NCBI RefSeq assembly: GCF_000003605.2
Contig: NW_003152584.1
Coordinates: forward strand, 1-64,000
Length of the DNA: 64,000 bases
Direction: 5' to 3'
Source of the DNA: Saccoglossus kowalevskii
Taxonomy: Eukaryota > Hemichordata > Enteropneusta > Harrimaniidae
Each line of letters begins with the position of its first letter. Within the stretch, counting starts at the first letter, position 1. Both the position numbers and the translations under genes were made by a program. The notes beneath the pieces are model-generated. The model did not search any database. It was given only the letters and a program-made list of their open reading frames with translations, and was not told where the DNA came from. This document shows positions 38,201 through 52,365 of the stretch, piece by piece.

Positions 38201-41200
38201 TGGATGTGTAAACCACACCCTTGGTTTGACATATTTTGTTACTGTGGTATGTGACAATCTACTGCAAATATGGATGTGTTAACCACACCCTTGGTTTGAC
38301 ATATTTTGTTACTGTGGTATGTGACAATCCACTGCAAATATGGATGTGTAAACCACACCCTTGGTTTGACATATTCGATACTGTTGTATGTGACAATCCA
38401 CTGCAAATATGGATGTGTTAACCACACCCTTGGTTTGACATATTTTGTTACTGTGGTATGTGACAATCTACTGCAAATATGGATGTGTTAACCACACCCT
38501 TGGTTTGACATATTTTGTTACTGTGGTGACAATCCACTGCAAATATGGATGTGTTAACCACACCCTTGGTTTGACATATTTTGTTACAGTGGTATGTGAC
38601 AATCTACTGCAAATATAGGTGTGTTAACCACGCCCTTGGTTTGACATATTTTGTTACTGTGGTATGTGACAATCCACTGCAAATATGGATGTGTAAACCA
38701 CACCCTTGGTTTGACATATTCGATACTGTGGTATGTGGCAATCCACTGCAAATATCGATGTGTAAACCACACCCTTGGTTTGACATATTTTGTTACTGTA
38801 GAATGTGACAATCCACTGCAAATATGGATGTGTAAACCACACCCTTGGTTTGACATAGTTTGTTACTGTGGTATGTGACAATCTACTGCAAATATGGATG
38901 TGTTAACCACACACTTGGTTTGACGTATTTTGTTAATGTGGTATGTAGCAATCCACTGCAAATATGGATGTGTTAACCTCACCCTTGGTTTGACATATTT
39001 TGTTACTGTGGTATGTGACAATCTACTGCAAATATGGATGTGTTAACCACACCCTTGGTTTGACATATTTTGTTAATGTGGTATGTAGCAATCCACTGCA
39101 AGTATAGGTGTGTTAACCACGCCCTTGGTTTGACATATTTTGTTACTGTCGTATGTGGCAATCCACTGCAAATATGGATGTGTTAACTACACCCTTGGTT
39201 TGATATATTTTGTTAATGTGGTATGTGGCAATCCACTGCAAATATGGATGTGTAAACCACACCCTTGGTTTGACATATTTTGTTACTGTGGTATGTGACA
39301 ATCTACTGCAAATATGGATGTGTTAACCACACCCTTGGTTTGACATATTTTGTTACTGTGGTATGTGACAATCCACTGCAAATATGGATGTGTAAACCAC
39401 ACCCTTGGTTTTACATATTCGATACTGTTGTATGTGACAATCCACTGCAAATATGGATGTGTTAACCACACCCTTGGTTTGACATATTTTGTTACTGTGG
39501 TATGTGACAATCTACTGCAAATATGGATGTGTTAACCACACACTTGGTTTGACATATTTTGTTACTGTGGTGACAATCCACTGCAAATATAGAAGTGTAA
39601 ACCACACCCTTGGTTTGACATATTCGATACTGTTGTATGTGACAATCCACTGCAAATATGGATGTGTTAACCACACCCTTGGTTTGACATATTTTGTTAC
39701 TGTTGTATGTGACAATCTACTGCAAATATGGATGTGTTAACCACACCCTTGGTTTGACATATTTTGTTACTGTGGTATGTGACAATCCACTGCAAATATG
39801 GATGTGTAAACCACACCCTTGGTTTGACATATTTTGTTACTGTAGTATGTGACAATCCGCTGCAAATATGGATGTGTAAACCACACCCATGGTTTGACAT
39901 ATTTTGTTACTGTGGTATGTGATAATCTACTCCAAATATAGATGTGTTAACCACACCCTTGGTTTGACATATTTTGTTACTGTGGTATGTGACAATCTAC
40001 TGCAAATATGCATGTGTAAACCACACCCTTGGTTTGACATATTTTGTTACTGTGGTATGTGGCAATCTACTGCAAATATGGATGTGTAAACCACACCCTT
40101 GGTTTGACATATTTTGTTACTGTAGTATGTGACAATCCACTGCAAATATGGATGTGTAAACCACACCCTTGTTTTGACATATTTTGTTACTGTGGTATGT
40201 GACAATCTACTGCAAATATGGATGTGTTAACCACACCCTTGGTTTGACATATTTTGTTAATGTGGTATGTAGCAATCCATTGCAAATATGGATGTGTTAA
40301 CCACACCCTTGGTTTGACATATTTTGTTACTGTGGTATGTGACAATCTACTGCAAATATGGATGTGTTAACCACACCCTTGGTTTGACATATTTTGTTAA
40401 TGTGGTATGTGGCAATCCACTGCAAATATGGATGTGTAAACAACACCCTTGTTTTGACATATTTTGTTACTGTGGTATGTGACAATCTACTGCAAATATG
40501 GAAGTGTTAACCACACCCTTGGTTTGACATATTTTGTTAATGTGGTATGTAGCAATCCACTGCAAATATGGATGTGTTAACCACACCCTTGGTTTGACAT
40601 ATTTTGTTACTGTGGTATGTGACAATCTACTGCAAATATGGATGTGTTAACCACACCCTTGGTTTGACATATTTTGTTAATGTGGTATGTAGCAATCCAC
40701 GGCAAATATAGGTGTGTTAACCACGCCCTTGGTTTGACATATTTTGTTACTGTGGTATGTGGCAATCCACTGCAAATATGGATGTGTTAACTACACCCTT
40801 GGTTTGATATATTTTGTTAATGTGGTATGTGGCAATCTACTGCAAATATGGATGTGTAAACCACACCCTTGGTTTGACATATTTTGTTACTGTAGAATGT
40901 GACAATCCACTGCAAATATGGATGTGTAAACCACACCCTTGGTTTGACATAGTTTGTTACTGTGGTATGTGACAATCTACTGCAAATATGGATGTGTTAA
41001 CCACACACTTGGTTTGACATATTTTGTTAATGTGGTATGTAGCAATCCACTGCAAATATGGATGTGTTAACCACACCCTTGGTTTGACATATTTTGTTAC
41101 TGTGGTATGTGACAATCTACTGCAAATATGGATGTGTTAACCACACCCTTGGTTTGACATATTTTGTTAATGTGGTATGTAGCATCCACTGCAAGTATAG

Positions 41201-44200
41201 GTGTGTTAACCCTCGCCCTTGGTTGACATATTTTGTTACTGTGGTATGTGGCAATCCACTGCACATATGGATGTGTTAACTACACCCTTTGGTTTGATAT
41301 ATTTTGTTAATGTGGTATGTGGCAATCCACTGCAAATATGGATGTGTAAACCACACCCTTGGTTTGACATATTTTGTTACTGTGGTATGTGACAATCTAC
41401 TGCAAATATGGATGTGTTAACCACACCCTTGGTTTGACATATTTTGTTACTGTGGTATGTGACAATCCACTGCAAATATGGATGTGTAAACCACACCCTT
41501 GGTTTGACATATTCGATACTGTTGTATGTGACAATCCACTGCAAATATGGATGTGTTAACCACACCCTTCGTTTGACATATTTTGTTACTGTGGTATGTG
41601 ACAATCTACTGCAAATATGGATGTGTTAACCACACCCTTGGTTTGACATATTTTGTTACTGTGGTGACAATCCACTGCAAATATGGATGTGTAAACCACA
41701 CCCTTGGTTTGACATATTCGATACTGTTGTATGTGACAATCCACTGCAAATATGGATGTGTTAACCACACCCTTGGTTTGACATATTTTGTTACTGTGGT
41801 ATGTGACAATCTACTGCAAATATGGATGTGTAAACCACACCCTTGGTTTGACATATTTTGTTACTGTGGTATGTGACAATCTACTGCAAATATGGATGTG
41901 TAAACCACACCCTTGGTTTGACATATTTTGTTAATGTGGTATGTAGCAATCCACGGCAAATATAGGTGTGTTAACCACGCCCTTGGTTTGACATATTTTG
42001 TTACTGTGGTATGTGGCAATCCACTGCAAATATGGATGTGTTAACTACACCCATGGTTTGATATATTTTGTTAATGTGGTATGTGGCAATCTACTGCAAA
42101 TATGGATGTGTAAACCACACCCTTGGTTTGACATATTTTGTTACTGTAGAATGTGACAATCCACTGCAAATATGGATGTGTAAACCACACCCTTGGTTTG
42201 ACATAGTTTGTTACTGTGGTATGTGACAATCTACTGCAAATATGGATGTGTTAACCACACACTTGGTTTGACATATTTTGTTAATGTGGTATGTAGCAAT
42301 CCACTGCAAATATGGATGTGTTAACCACACCCTTGGTTTGACATATTTTGTTACTGTGGTATGTGACAATCTACTGCAAATATGGATGTGTTAACCACAC
42401 CCTTGGTTTGACATATTTTGTTAATGTGGTATGTAGCAATCCACTGCAAGTATAGGTGTGTTAACCTCGCCCTTGGTTTGACATATTTTGTTACTGTGGT
42501 ATGTGGCAATCCACTGCACATATGGATGTGTTAACTACACCCTTGGTTTGATATATTTTGTTAATGTGGTATGTGGCAATCCACTGCAAATATGGATGTG
42601 TAAACCACACCCTTGGTTTGACATATTTTGTTACTGTGGTATGTGACAATCTACTGCAAATATGGATGTGATAACCACACCCTTGGTTTGACATATTTTG
42701 TTACTGTGGTATGTGACAATCCACTGCAAATATGGATGTGTAAACCACACCCTTGGTTTGACATATTCGATACTGTTGTATGAGACAATCCACTGCAAAT
42801 ATGGATGTGTTAACCACACCCTTGGTTTGACATATTTTGTTACTGTGGTATGTGACAATCTACTGCAAATATGGATGTGTTAACCACACCCTTGGTTTGA
42901 CATAATTTGTTACTGTGGTATGTGACAATCCACTGCAAATATGGATGTGTTAACTACACCCTTAGTTTGATATATTTTGTTAATGTGGTATGTGGCAATC
43001 TACTGCAAATATGGATGTGTAAACCACACCCTTGGTTTGACATATTTTGTTACTGTAGAATGTGACAATCCACTGCAAATATGGATGTGTAAACCACACC
43101 CTTGGTTTGACATATATTGTTACTGTGGTATGTGACAATCCACTGCAAATATGGATGTGTAAACCACACCCTTGGTTTGACATATTCGATACTGTTGTAT
43201 GAGACAATCCACTGCAAATATGGATGTGTTAACCACACCCTTGGTTTGACATATTTTGTTACTGTGGTATGTGACAATCTACTGCAAATATGGATGTGTT
43301 AACCACACCCTTGGTTTGACATCTTTTGTTACTGTGGTGACAATCCACTGCAAATATGGATGTGTAAACCACACCCTTGGTTTGACATATTCGATACTGT
43401 TGTATGTGACAATCCACTGCAAATATGGATGTGTTAACCACACCCTTGGTTTGACATATTTTGTTACTGTGGTATGTGACAATCTACTGCAAATATGGAT
43501 GTGTTAACCACACCCTTGGTTTGACATATTTTGTTACTGTGGTATGTGACAATCCACTGCAAATATGGATGTGTAAACCACACCCTTGGTTTGACATATT
43601 TTGTTACTGTGGTATGTGACAATCAACTGCAAATATGCATGTGTAAACCACACCCTTGGTTTGACATATTTTGTTACTGTAGTATGTGACAATCCACTGC
43701 AAATATGGATGTGTAAACCACACCCTTGGTTTGACATATTCGATACTGTTGTATGTGACAATCCACTGCAAATATGGATGTGTTAACCACACCCTTGGTT
43801 TGACATATTTTCATACTGTGGTATGTGACAATCCACTGCAAATATGGATGTGTAAACCACACCCTTGGTTTGACATATTTTGTTACTGTGGTATGTGACA
43901 ATCTACTGCAAATATGCATGTGTAAACCACACCCTTGGTTTGACATATTTTGTTACTGTAGTATGTGACAATCCGCTGCAAATATGGATGTGTAAACCAC
44001 ACCCATGGTTTGACATATTTTGTTACTGTGGTATGTGATAATCTACTCCAAATATAGATGTGTTAACCACACCCTTGGTTTGACATATTTTGTTACTGTG
44101 GTATGTGACAATCTACTGCAAATATGCAAGTGAAAACCACACCCTTGGTTTGACATATTTTGTTACTGTGGTATGTGGCAATCTACTGCAAATATGGATG

Positions 44201-45280
44201 TGTAAACCACACCCTTGGTTTGACATATTTTGTTACTGTAGTATGTGACAATCCACTGCAAATATGGATGTGTAAACCACACCCTTGTTTTGACATATTT
44301 TGTTACTGTGGTATGTGACAATCTACTGCAAATATGGATGTGTTAACCACACCCTTGGTTTGACATATTTTGTTACTGTGGTATGTGGCAATCCACTGCA
44401 AATATGGATGTGTTAACCACACCCTTGGTTTAATATATTTTGTTAATGTGGTATGTGGCAATCTACTGCAAATATGGATGTGTAAACCACACCCTTGGTT
44501 TGACATATTCGATACTGTTGTATGTGACAATCCACTGCAAATATGGATATGTTAACCACACCCTTGGTTTGACATATTTTCATACTGTGGTATGTGACAA
44601 TCCACTGCAAATATGGATGTGTAAACCACACCCTTGGTTTGACATATTTTGTTACTGTGGTATGTGACAATCTACTGCAAATATGCATGTGTAAACCACA
44701 CCCTTGGTTTGACATATTTTGTTACTGTAGTATGTGACAATCCGCTGCAAATATGGATGTGTAAACCACACCCATGGTTTGACATATTTTGTTACTGTGG
44801 TATGTGATAATCTACTCCAAATATAGATGTGTTAACCACACCCTTGGTTTGACATATTTTATTACTGTGGTATGTGACAATCCACTGCAAATATGGATGT
44901 GTAAACCACACCCTTGGTTTGACATATTCGATACTGTTGTATGTGACAATCCACTGCAAATATGGATGTGTTAACCACACCCTTGGTTTGACATATTTTG
45001 TTACTGTGGTATGTGACAATCTACTGCAAATATGGATGTGTTAACCACACCCTTGGTTTGACATCTTTTGTTACTGTGGTGACAATCCACTGCAAATATG
45101 GATGTGTAAACCACACCCTTGGTTTGACATATTCGATACTGTTGTATGTGACAATCCACTGCAAATATGGATGTGTTAACCACACCCTTGGTTTGACATA
45201 TTTTGTTACTGTGGTATGTGACAATCTACTGCAAATATGGATGTGTTAACCACACCCTTGGTTTGACATATTTTGTTACT
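35281..45280 (+). repeat. B domain, copy 3
   Basis: This 10 kb stretch carries five 66 bp monomers (38,504, 39,548, 41,642, 43,315 and 45,057), many cttgttttgac junctions, tagaatgtgac/atagtttg pairs and taatgtggtatgtagc dimer partners. Bases about 35,290-35,735 recur at 37,318-37,763 (offset 2,028, about 29 monomers). Bases about 39,822-40,680 are the 12-monomer relative of the 11-monomer unit at 52.8-54.3 kb. Indel clusters lie at 37,735-37,825 and 41,180-41,295. No gene is present. Confidence 0.84.
40680..42900 (+). repeat. 18-monomer HOR, about 1,254 bp, nearly two copies
   Basis: The ccacggcaaatatagg monomer at about 40,695 recurs at about 41,949 (offset 1,254). The tagaatgtgac, atagtttg, cacacactt, caagtatagg, cctcgccc and gcacatatgg variants follow in the same order in both copies. 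The step equals 18 units with two 69 bp members and one 66 bp member. The second copy stops at about 42,900. The second copy also matches 54,415-55,290 (offset 12,495). The first copy has several 1 bp indels at 41,180-41,295. Confidence 0.8.
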
Positions 45281-46930
45281 GTGGTATGTGACAATCCACT
45301 GCAAATATGGATGTGTAAACAACACCCTTGGTTTGTCATATTTTGTCACTGTGGTATGTGACAATCCACTGCAAATATGGATGTGTACACAACACCCTTG
45401 GTTTGACATATTTTGTTACTGTGGTATGTGACAATCTACTGCAAATATGGATGTGTTAACCACACGCTTGGTTTGACATATTTTGTTACTGTTGTATGTG
45501 ACAATCCACAGTAAATATGCATGTGTAAGCCACACCCTTGGTTTGACATATTTTGTTACTGTTGTATGTGACAATCCACTGCAAATATGGGTGTGTTAAC
45601 GACACCCTTGGTTTGACATATTTTGTTACTGTTGTATGTGACAAGCCACTGCAAATATGGATGTGTTAACCACACCCTTGGTTTGACATATTTTGTTACT
45701 GTGGTATGTGACAATCTACTGCAAATATGGATGTGTTAACCACACCCTTGGTTTGACATATTTTGTTAATGTGGTATGTAGCAATCCACTGCACATATGG
45801 ATGTGTTAACCACACACTTGGTTTGACATATTTTGTTACTGTGGTATGTGACAATCCACTGCAAATATGGATGTGTTAACTACACCCTTGGTTTGACATA
45901 TTTTGTTAATGTGGTATGTGGCAATCCACTGCAAATATGGATGTGTAAACCACACCCTTGGTTTAACATATTTTGTTACTGTGGTATGTGACAATCTACT
46001 GCAAATATGGATGTGTAAAGCACACCCTTGGTTTAACATATTTTGTTACTGTGGTATGTGGCAATCTACTGCAAATATGGATGTGTAAACCACACCCTTG
46101 GTTTGACATATTTTATTACTGTTGTATGTGACAATCCACTGCAAATATGGGTGTGTTAACGACACCCTTGGTTTGACATATTTTGTTACTGTTGTATGTG
46201 ACAAGCCACTGCAAATATGGATGTGTTAACCACACCCTTGGTCTGACATATTTTGTTACTGTGGTATGTGACAATCTACTGCAAATATGGATGTGTTAAC
46301 CACACCCTTGGTTTGACATATTTTGTTAATGTGGTATGTAGCAATCCACTGCAAATATGGATGTGTTAACCACACCCTTGGTTTGACATATTTTGTTACT
46401 GTGGTATGTGACAATCCACTGCAAATATGGATGTGTTAACTACACCCTTGGTTTGACATATTTTGTTAATGTGGTATGTGGCAATCCACTGCAAATATGG
46501 ATGTGTAAACCACACCCTTGTTTTAACATATTTTGTTACTGTGGTATGTGACAATCTACTGCAAATATGGATGTGTTAACCACACCCTTGGTTTGACATA
46601 TTTTGTTACTGTGCTATGTGACAATCCACTGCAAATATGGATGTGTAAACCACACCCTTGGTTTGACATATTCGATACTGTTGTATGTGACAATCCACTG
46701 CAAATATGGGTGTGTTAACCACACCCTTGGTTTGACATATTTTGTTACTGTGGTATGTGACAATCCACTGCAAATATGGATGTGTAAACCACACCCTTGG
46801 TTTGACATATTTTGTTACTGTGATATGTGACAATCCACTGCAAATACGGATGTGTAAACCACACCCTTGGTTTGTCATATTTTGTTACTGTGGTATGTGA
46901 CAATCTACTGCAAATATGCATGTGTAATCC
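45281..46930 (+). repeat. D domain, copy 1
   Basis: Markers are gtgtaaacaacacc and gtgtacacaacacc, ccacagtaaatatgcatg with gtaagcc near 45,508, and gggtgtgttaacgac at 45,589 and 46,149. The last two are 560 bp (8 monomers) apart, giving a local HOR. The block aligns with 57,121-58,450 at an offset of 11,872, dropping to 11,733 (two monomers fewer) by 46,533. No gene is present. Confidence 0.8.
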
Positions 46931-49900
46931 ACACCCTTGGTTTGACATATTTTGTTACTGTTGTATGTGACAATAAACTGCAAATATGCATGTGTAAGCC
47001 ACACCCTTGGTTTGTCATATATTGTTACTGTTGTATGTGACAATCCACTGCAAATATGGATGTGTTAACCACACCCTTGGTTTGACATATTTTGTTAATG
47101 TGGTATGTGACAATCCACTACAAATATGGATGTGCTAACCACACCCTTGGTTTCACATATGTTGTTACTGTTGTATGTGACAATCCACTGGAAATATGGG
47201 TGTTAACGACACCCTTGGTTTGACATATTTTGTTACTGTTGGATGTGACAAGCCACTGCAAATATGAATGTGTTAACCACACCCTTGGTTTGACATATTT
47301 TGTTACTGTGGTATGTGACAATCTACTGCAAATATGGATGTGTTAACCACACCGTTGGTTTGACATATTTTGTTAATGTGGTATGTAGCAATCCACTGCA
47401 AATATGGATGTGTTAACCACACCCTTGGTTTGACATATTTTGTTACTGTGGTATGTGACAATCCACTGCAAATATGGATGTGTAAACCACACCCTTGGTT
47501 TGACATATTTTGTTACTGTGGTATGTGACAATCCACTGCAAATATGGATGTGTAAACCACACCCTTGGTTTGACATATTCGATACTGTTGTATGTGACAA
47601 TCCACTGCAAATATGGATGTGTTAACTACACCCTTGGTTTGACATATTTTGTTAATGTGGTAGGTGGCAATCCACTGCAAATATGGATGTGTAAACCACA
47701 CCCTTGGTTTAACATATTTTGTTACTGTGGTATGAGACAATCTACTGCAAATATGGATGTGTAAACCACACCCTTGGTTTGACATATTTTGTTACTGTGG
47801 CATGTGACAATCCACTGCAAATATGGATGTGTAAACCACACCCTTGGTTTGACATAGTCGATACTGTTGTATGTGACAATCCACTGCAAATATGCATGTG
47901 TAAACCACGCCCTTGGTTTGACATATTTTGTTACTGTGGTATGTGGCAATCTACTGCAAATATGGATGTGTAAACCACACCCTTGGTTTGACATATTTTG
48001 TTACTGTGGTATGTGACAATCCACTGCAAATATGGATGTGTAAACCACACCCTTGGTTTGACATATTTTGTTACTGTGGTATGTGACAATCCACTGCAAA
48101 TATGGATGTGTAAACTACACCCTTGGTTTAACATATTCGATACTGTTGTATGTGACAATCCACTGCAAATATGGATGTGTTAACTACACCCTTGGTTTGA
48201 CATATTTTGTTAATGTGGTAGGTGGCAATCCACTGCAAATATGGATGTGTAAACCACACCCTTGGTTTGACATATTTTGTTACTGTGGTATGTGACAATC
48301 CACTGCAAAGATGGATGTGTAAACCACACCCTTGGTTTGACATATTTTGTTACTGTGGTATGTGACAATCTACTGCAAATATGCATGTGTAAACCACGCC
48401 CTTGGTTTGACATATTTTGTTACTGTGGTATGTGGCAATCTACTGCAAATATGGATGTGTAAACCACACCCTTGGTTTGACATATTTTGTTACTGTAGTA
48501 TGTGACAATCCACTGCAAATATGAATGTGTAAACCACACCCTTTGTTTGACATATTTTGTTACTGTGGTATGTGGCAATCCACTGCAAATATGGATATGT
48601 ATACCACACCCTTGGTTTGACATATTTTGTTACTGTGGTATGTGGCAATCCACTGCAAATATGGATATGTAAACCACACCCTTGGTTTGACATATTCGAT
48701 ACTGTTGTATGTGACAATCCACTGCAAATATGGATGTGTTAACCACACCCTTGGTTTGACATAATTTGTTACTGTGGCATGTGACAATCCACTGCAAATA
48801 TGGATGTGTTAACCACACCCTTGGTTTGACATATTTTGTTACTGTTGTATGTGACAATAAACTGCAAATATGCATGTGTAAGCCACACCCTTGGTTTGTC
48901 ATATATTGTTACTGTTGTATGTGACAATCCACTGCAAATATGGATGTGTTAACCACACCCTTGGTTTGACATATTTTGTTAATGTGGTATGTGACAATCC
49001 ACTACAAATATGGATGTGCTAACCACACCCTTGGTTTCACATATGTTGTTACTGTTGTATGTGACAATCCACAGGAAATATGGGTGTTAACGACACCCTT
49101 GGTTTGACATATTTTGTTACTGTTGGATGTGACAAGCCACTGCAAATATGAATGTGTTAACCACACCCTTGGTTTGACATATTTTGTTACTGTGGTATGT
49201 GACAATCTACTGCAAATATGGATGTGTTAACCACACCGTTGGTTTGACATATTTTGTTAATGTGGTATGTAGCAATCCACTGCAAATATGGATGTGTTAA
49301 CCACACCCTTGGTTTGACATATTTTGTTACTGTGGTATGTGACAATCCACTGCAAATATGGATGTGTAAACCACACCCTTGGTTTGACATATTTTGTTAC
49401 TGTGGTATGTGACAATCCACTGCAAATATGGATGTGTAAACCACACCCTTGGTTTGACATATTCGATACTGTTGTATGTGACAATCCACTTCAAATATGG
49501 ATGTGTTAACGACACCCTTGGTTTGACATATTTTGTTACTGTGGTATGTGACACTCTACTGCAAATATGCATGTGTAAACCACACCCTTGGTTTGACATA
49601 TTTTGTTGCTGTGGTATTTGGCAATCTACTGCAAATATGGATGTGTAAACCACACCCTTGGTTTGACATATTTTGTTACTGTAGTATGTGACAATCGACT
49701 GCAAATATGGATATGTAAACCACACCCTTGGTTTGACATATTTTGTTGCTGTGGTATGTGACAATCCACTGCAAATATGGATGTGTTAACTACACCCTTG
49801 GTTTGACATATTTTGTTAATGTGGTATGTGGCAATCCACTGCAAATATGGATGTGTAAACCACACCTTTGGTTTAACATATTTTGTTACTGTGGTATGAT

Positions 49901-52365
49901 ACAATCTACTGCAAATATGGATGTGTTAACCACACCCTTGGTTTGACATATTTTGTTACTGTGGCATGTGACAATCCACTGCAAATATGGATGTGTAAAC
50001 CACACCCTTGGTTTGACATAGTCGATACTGTTGTATGTGACAATCCACTGCAAATATGCATGTGTAAACCACGCCCTTGGTTTGACATATTTTGTTACTG
50101 TGGTATGTGGCAATCTACTGCAAATATGGATGTGTAAACCACACCTTTGGTTTGACATATTTTGTTACTGTGGTATGTGACAATCCACTGCAAATATGGA
50201 TGTGTAAACCACACCCTTGGTTTGACATATTTTGTTACTGTGGTATGTGACAATCTACTGCAAATATGGATGTGTTAACCACACCCTTGGTTTGACATAT
50301 TTTGTTACTGTGGTATGTGACAATCCACTGCAAAGATGGATGTGTAAACCACACCCTTGGTTTGACATATTTTGTTACTGTGGTATGTGACAATCTACTG
50401 CAAATATGCATGTGTAAACCACGCCCTTGGTTTGACATATTTTGTTACTGTGGTATGTGGCAATCTACTGCAAATATGGATGTGTAAACCACACCCTTGG
50501 TTTGACATATTTTGTTACTGTAGTATGTGACAATCCACTGCAAATATGGATGTGTAAACCACACCCTTGGTTTGACATATTTTGTTACTGTGGTATGTGG
50601 CAATCCACTGCAAATATGGATATGTAAACCACACCCTTGGTTTGACATATTTTGTTACTGTGGTATGTGGCAATCCACTGCAAATATGGATATGTAAACC
50701 ACACCCTTGGTTTGACATATTCGATACTGTTGTATGTGACAATCCACTGCAAATATGGATGTGTTAACCACACCCTTGGTTTGACATATTTTGTTACTGT
50801 GGCATGTGACAATCCACTGCAAATATGGATGTGTTAACCACACCCTTGGTTTGACATATTTTGTTACTGTTGTATGTGACAATAAACTGCAAATATGCAT
50901 GTGCAAGCCACACCCTTGGTTTGTCATATATTGTTACTGTTGTATGTGACAATCCACTGCAAATATGGATGTGTTAACCACACCCTTGGTTTGACATATT
51001 TTGTTAATGTGGTATGTGACAATCCACTACAAATATGGATGTGCTAACCACACCCTTGGTTTCACATATGTTGTTACTGTTGTATGTGACAATCCACTGG
51101 AAATATGGGTGTTAACGACACTCTTGGTTTGACATATTTTGTTACTGTTGGATGTGACAAGCCACTGCAAATATGAATGTGTTAACCACACCCTTGGTTT
51201 GACGTATTTTGTTACTGTGGTATGTGACAATCTACTGCAAATATGGATGTGTTAACCACACCGTTGGTTTGACATATTTTGTTAATGTAGTATGTAGCAA
51301 TCCACTGCAAATATGGATGTGTTAACCACACCTTTGGTTTGACATATTTTGTTACTGTGGTATGTGACAATCCACTGCAAATATGGATGTGTAAACCACA
51401 CCCTTGGTTTGACATATTTTGTTACTATGGTATGTGACAATCCACTGCAAATATGGATGTGTAAACCACACCCTTGGTTTGACATATTCGATACTGTTGT
51501 ATGTGACAATCCACTGCAAATATGGATGTGTTAACTACACCCTTGGTTTGACATATTTTGTTAATGTGGTAGGTGGCAATCCACTGCAAATATGGATGTG
51601 TAAACCACACCCTTGGTTTAACATATTTTGTTACTGTGGTATGAGACAATCTACTGCAAATATGGATGTGTTAACCACACCCTTGGTTTGACATATTTTG
51701 TTACTGTGGCATGTGACAATCCACTGCAAATATGGATGTGTAAACCACACCCTTGGTTTGACATAGTCGATACTGTTGTATGTGACAATCCACTGCAAAT
51801 ATGGATGTGTTAACCACACCCTTGGTTTGACATATTTTGTTAGTGTGGTATGTGACAATCCACAACAAATATGGATGTGGTAACCACACCCTTGGTTTGA
51901 CATATTTTGTTACTGTGGTATGTGACATTCCACTGCAAATATGGATGTGTAAACCACACCCTTGGTTTGACATAGTCGATACTGTTGTATGTGACAATCC
52001 ACTGCAAATATGGATGTGTTAACCACACCCTTGGTTTGACATATTTTGTTACTGTGGTATGTGACAATCTACTGCAAATATGGATGTGTTAACCACACCC
52101 TTGGTTTGACATATTCTGTTACTGTGGTATGTGACAATCCACTGCAAATATAGATGTGTAAACCACACCCTTGGTTTGACATATTTTGTTACTGTGGTAT
52201 GTAACAATCTACTGCAAATATGCATGTGTAAACCACGCCCTTGGTTTGACATATTTTGTTACTGTGGTATGTGGCAATCTACTGCAAAGATGGATGTGTA
52301 AACCACACCCTTGGTTTGACATACTTTGTTACTGTAGAATGTGACAATCCACTGCAAATATGGAT
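46931..52365 (+). repeat. H domain, copy 3
   Basis: Three 68 bp monomers (47,151, 49,035 and 51,060) give steps of 1,884 and 2,025 bp, so the HOR here is about 27-29 monomers. Parts match three different places in H copy 2: 46,936-48,086 with 29,140-30,290; about 50,370-51,700 with 30,480-31,810 (offset 19,890, roughly 1% different); and 49,285-50,060 with 21,711-22,486. It is therefore a patchwork of blocks rather than a single long copy. Confidence 0.84.
49285..50060 (+). repeat. ~780 bp H block with one difference from 21,711-22,486
   Basis: Offset 27,574. Line by line I found one substitution (gtggcatgtg at 49,964 against gtggtatgtg). The block carries several rare variants in both places: ccacttcaaat, gacactctac, tgttgctgtggtatttggc, caatcgactgc with ggatatgtaaacc, and tatgatacaatc. 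Left of the block the two places differ at several bases per monomer, and right of it they carry different monomer types, so both limits are sharp. Confidence 0.88.

Noticed and set aside
45281-46930. A separate satellite family in the D domains because of their different variants.
   Set aside because: The monomers keep the same 70 bp landmarks and differ by only a few bases, so they are sub-lineages of the same family.
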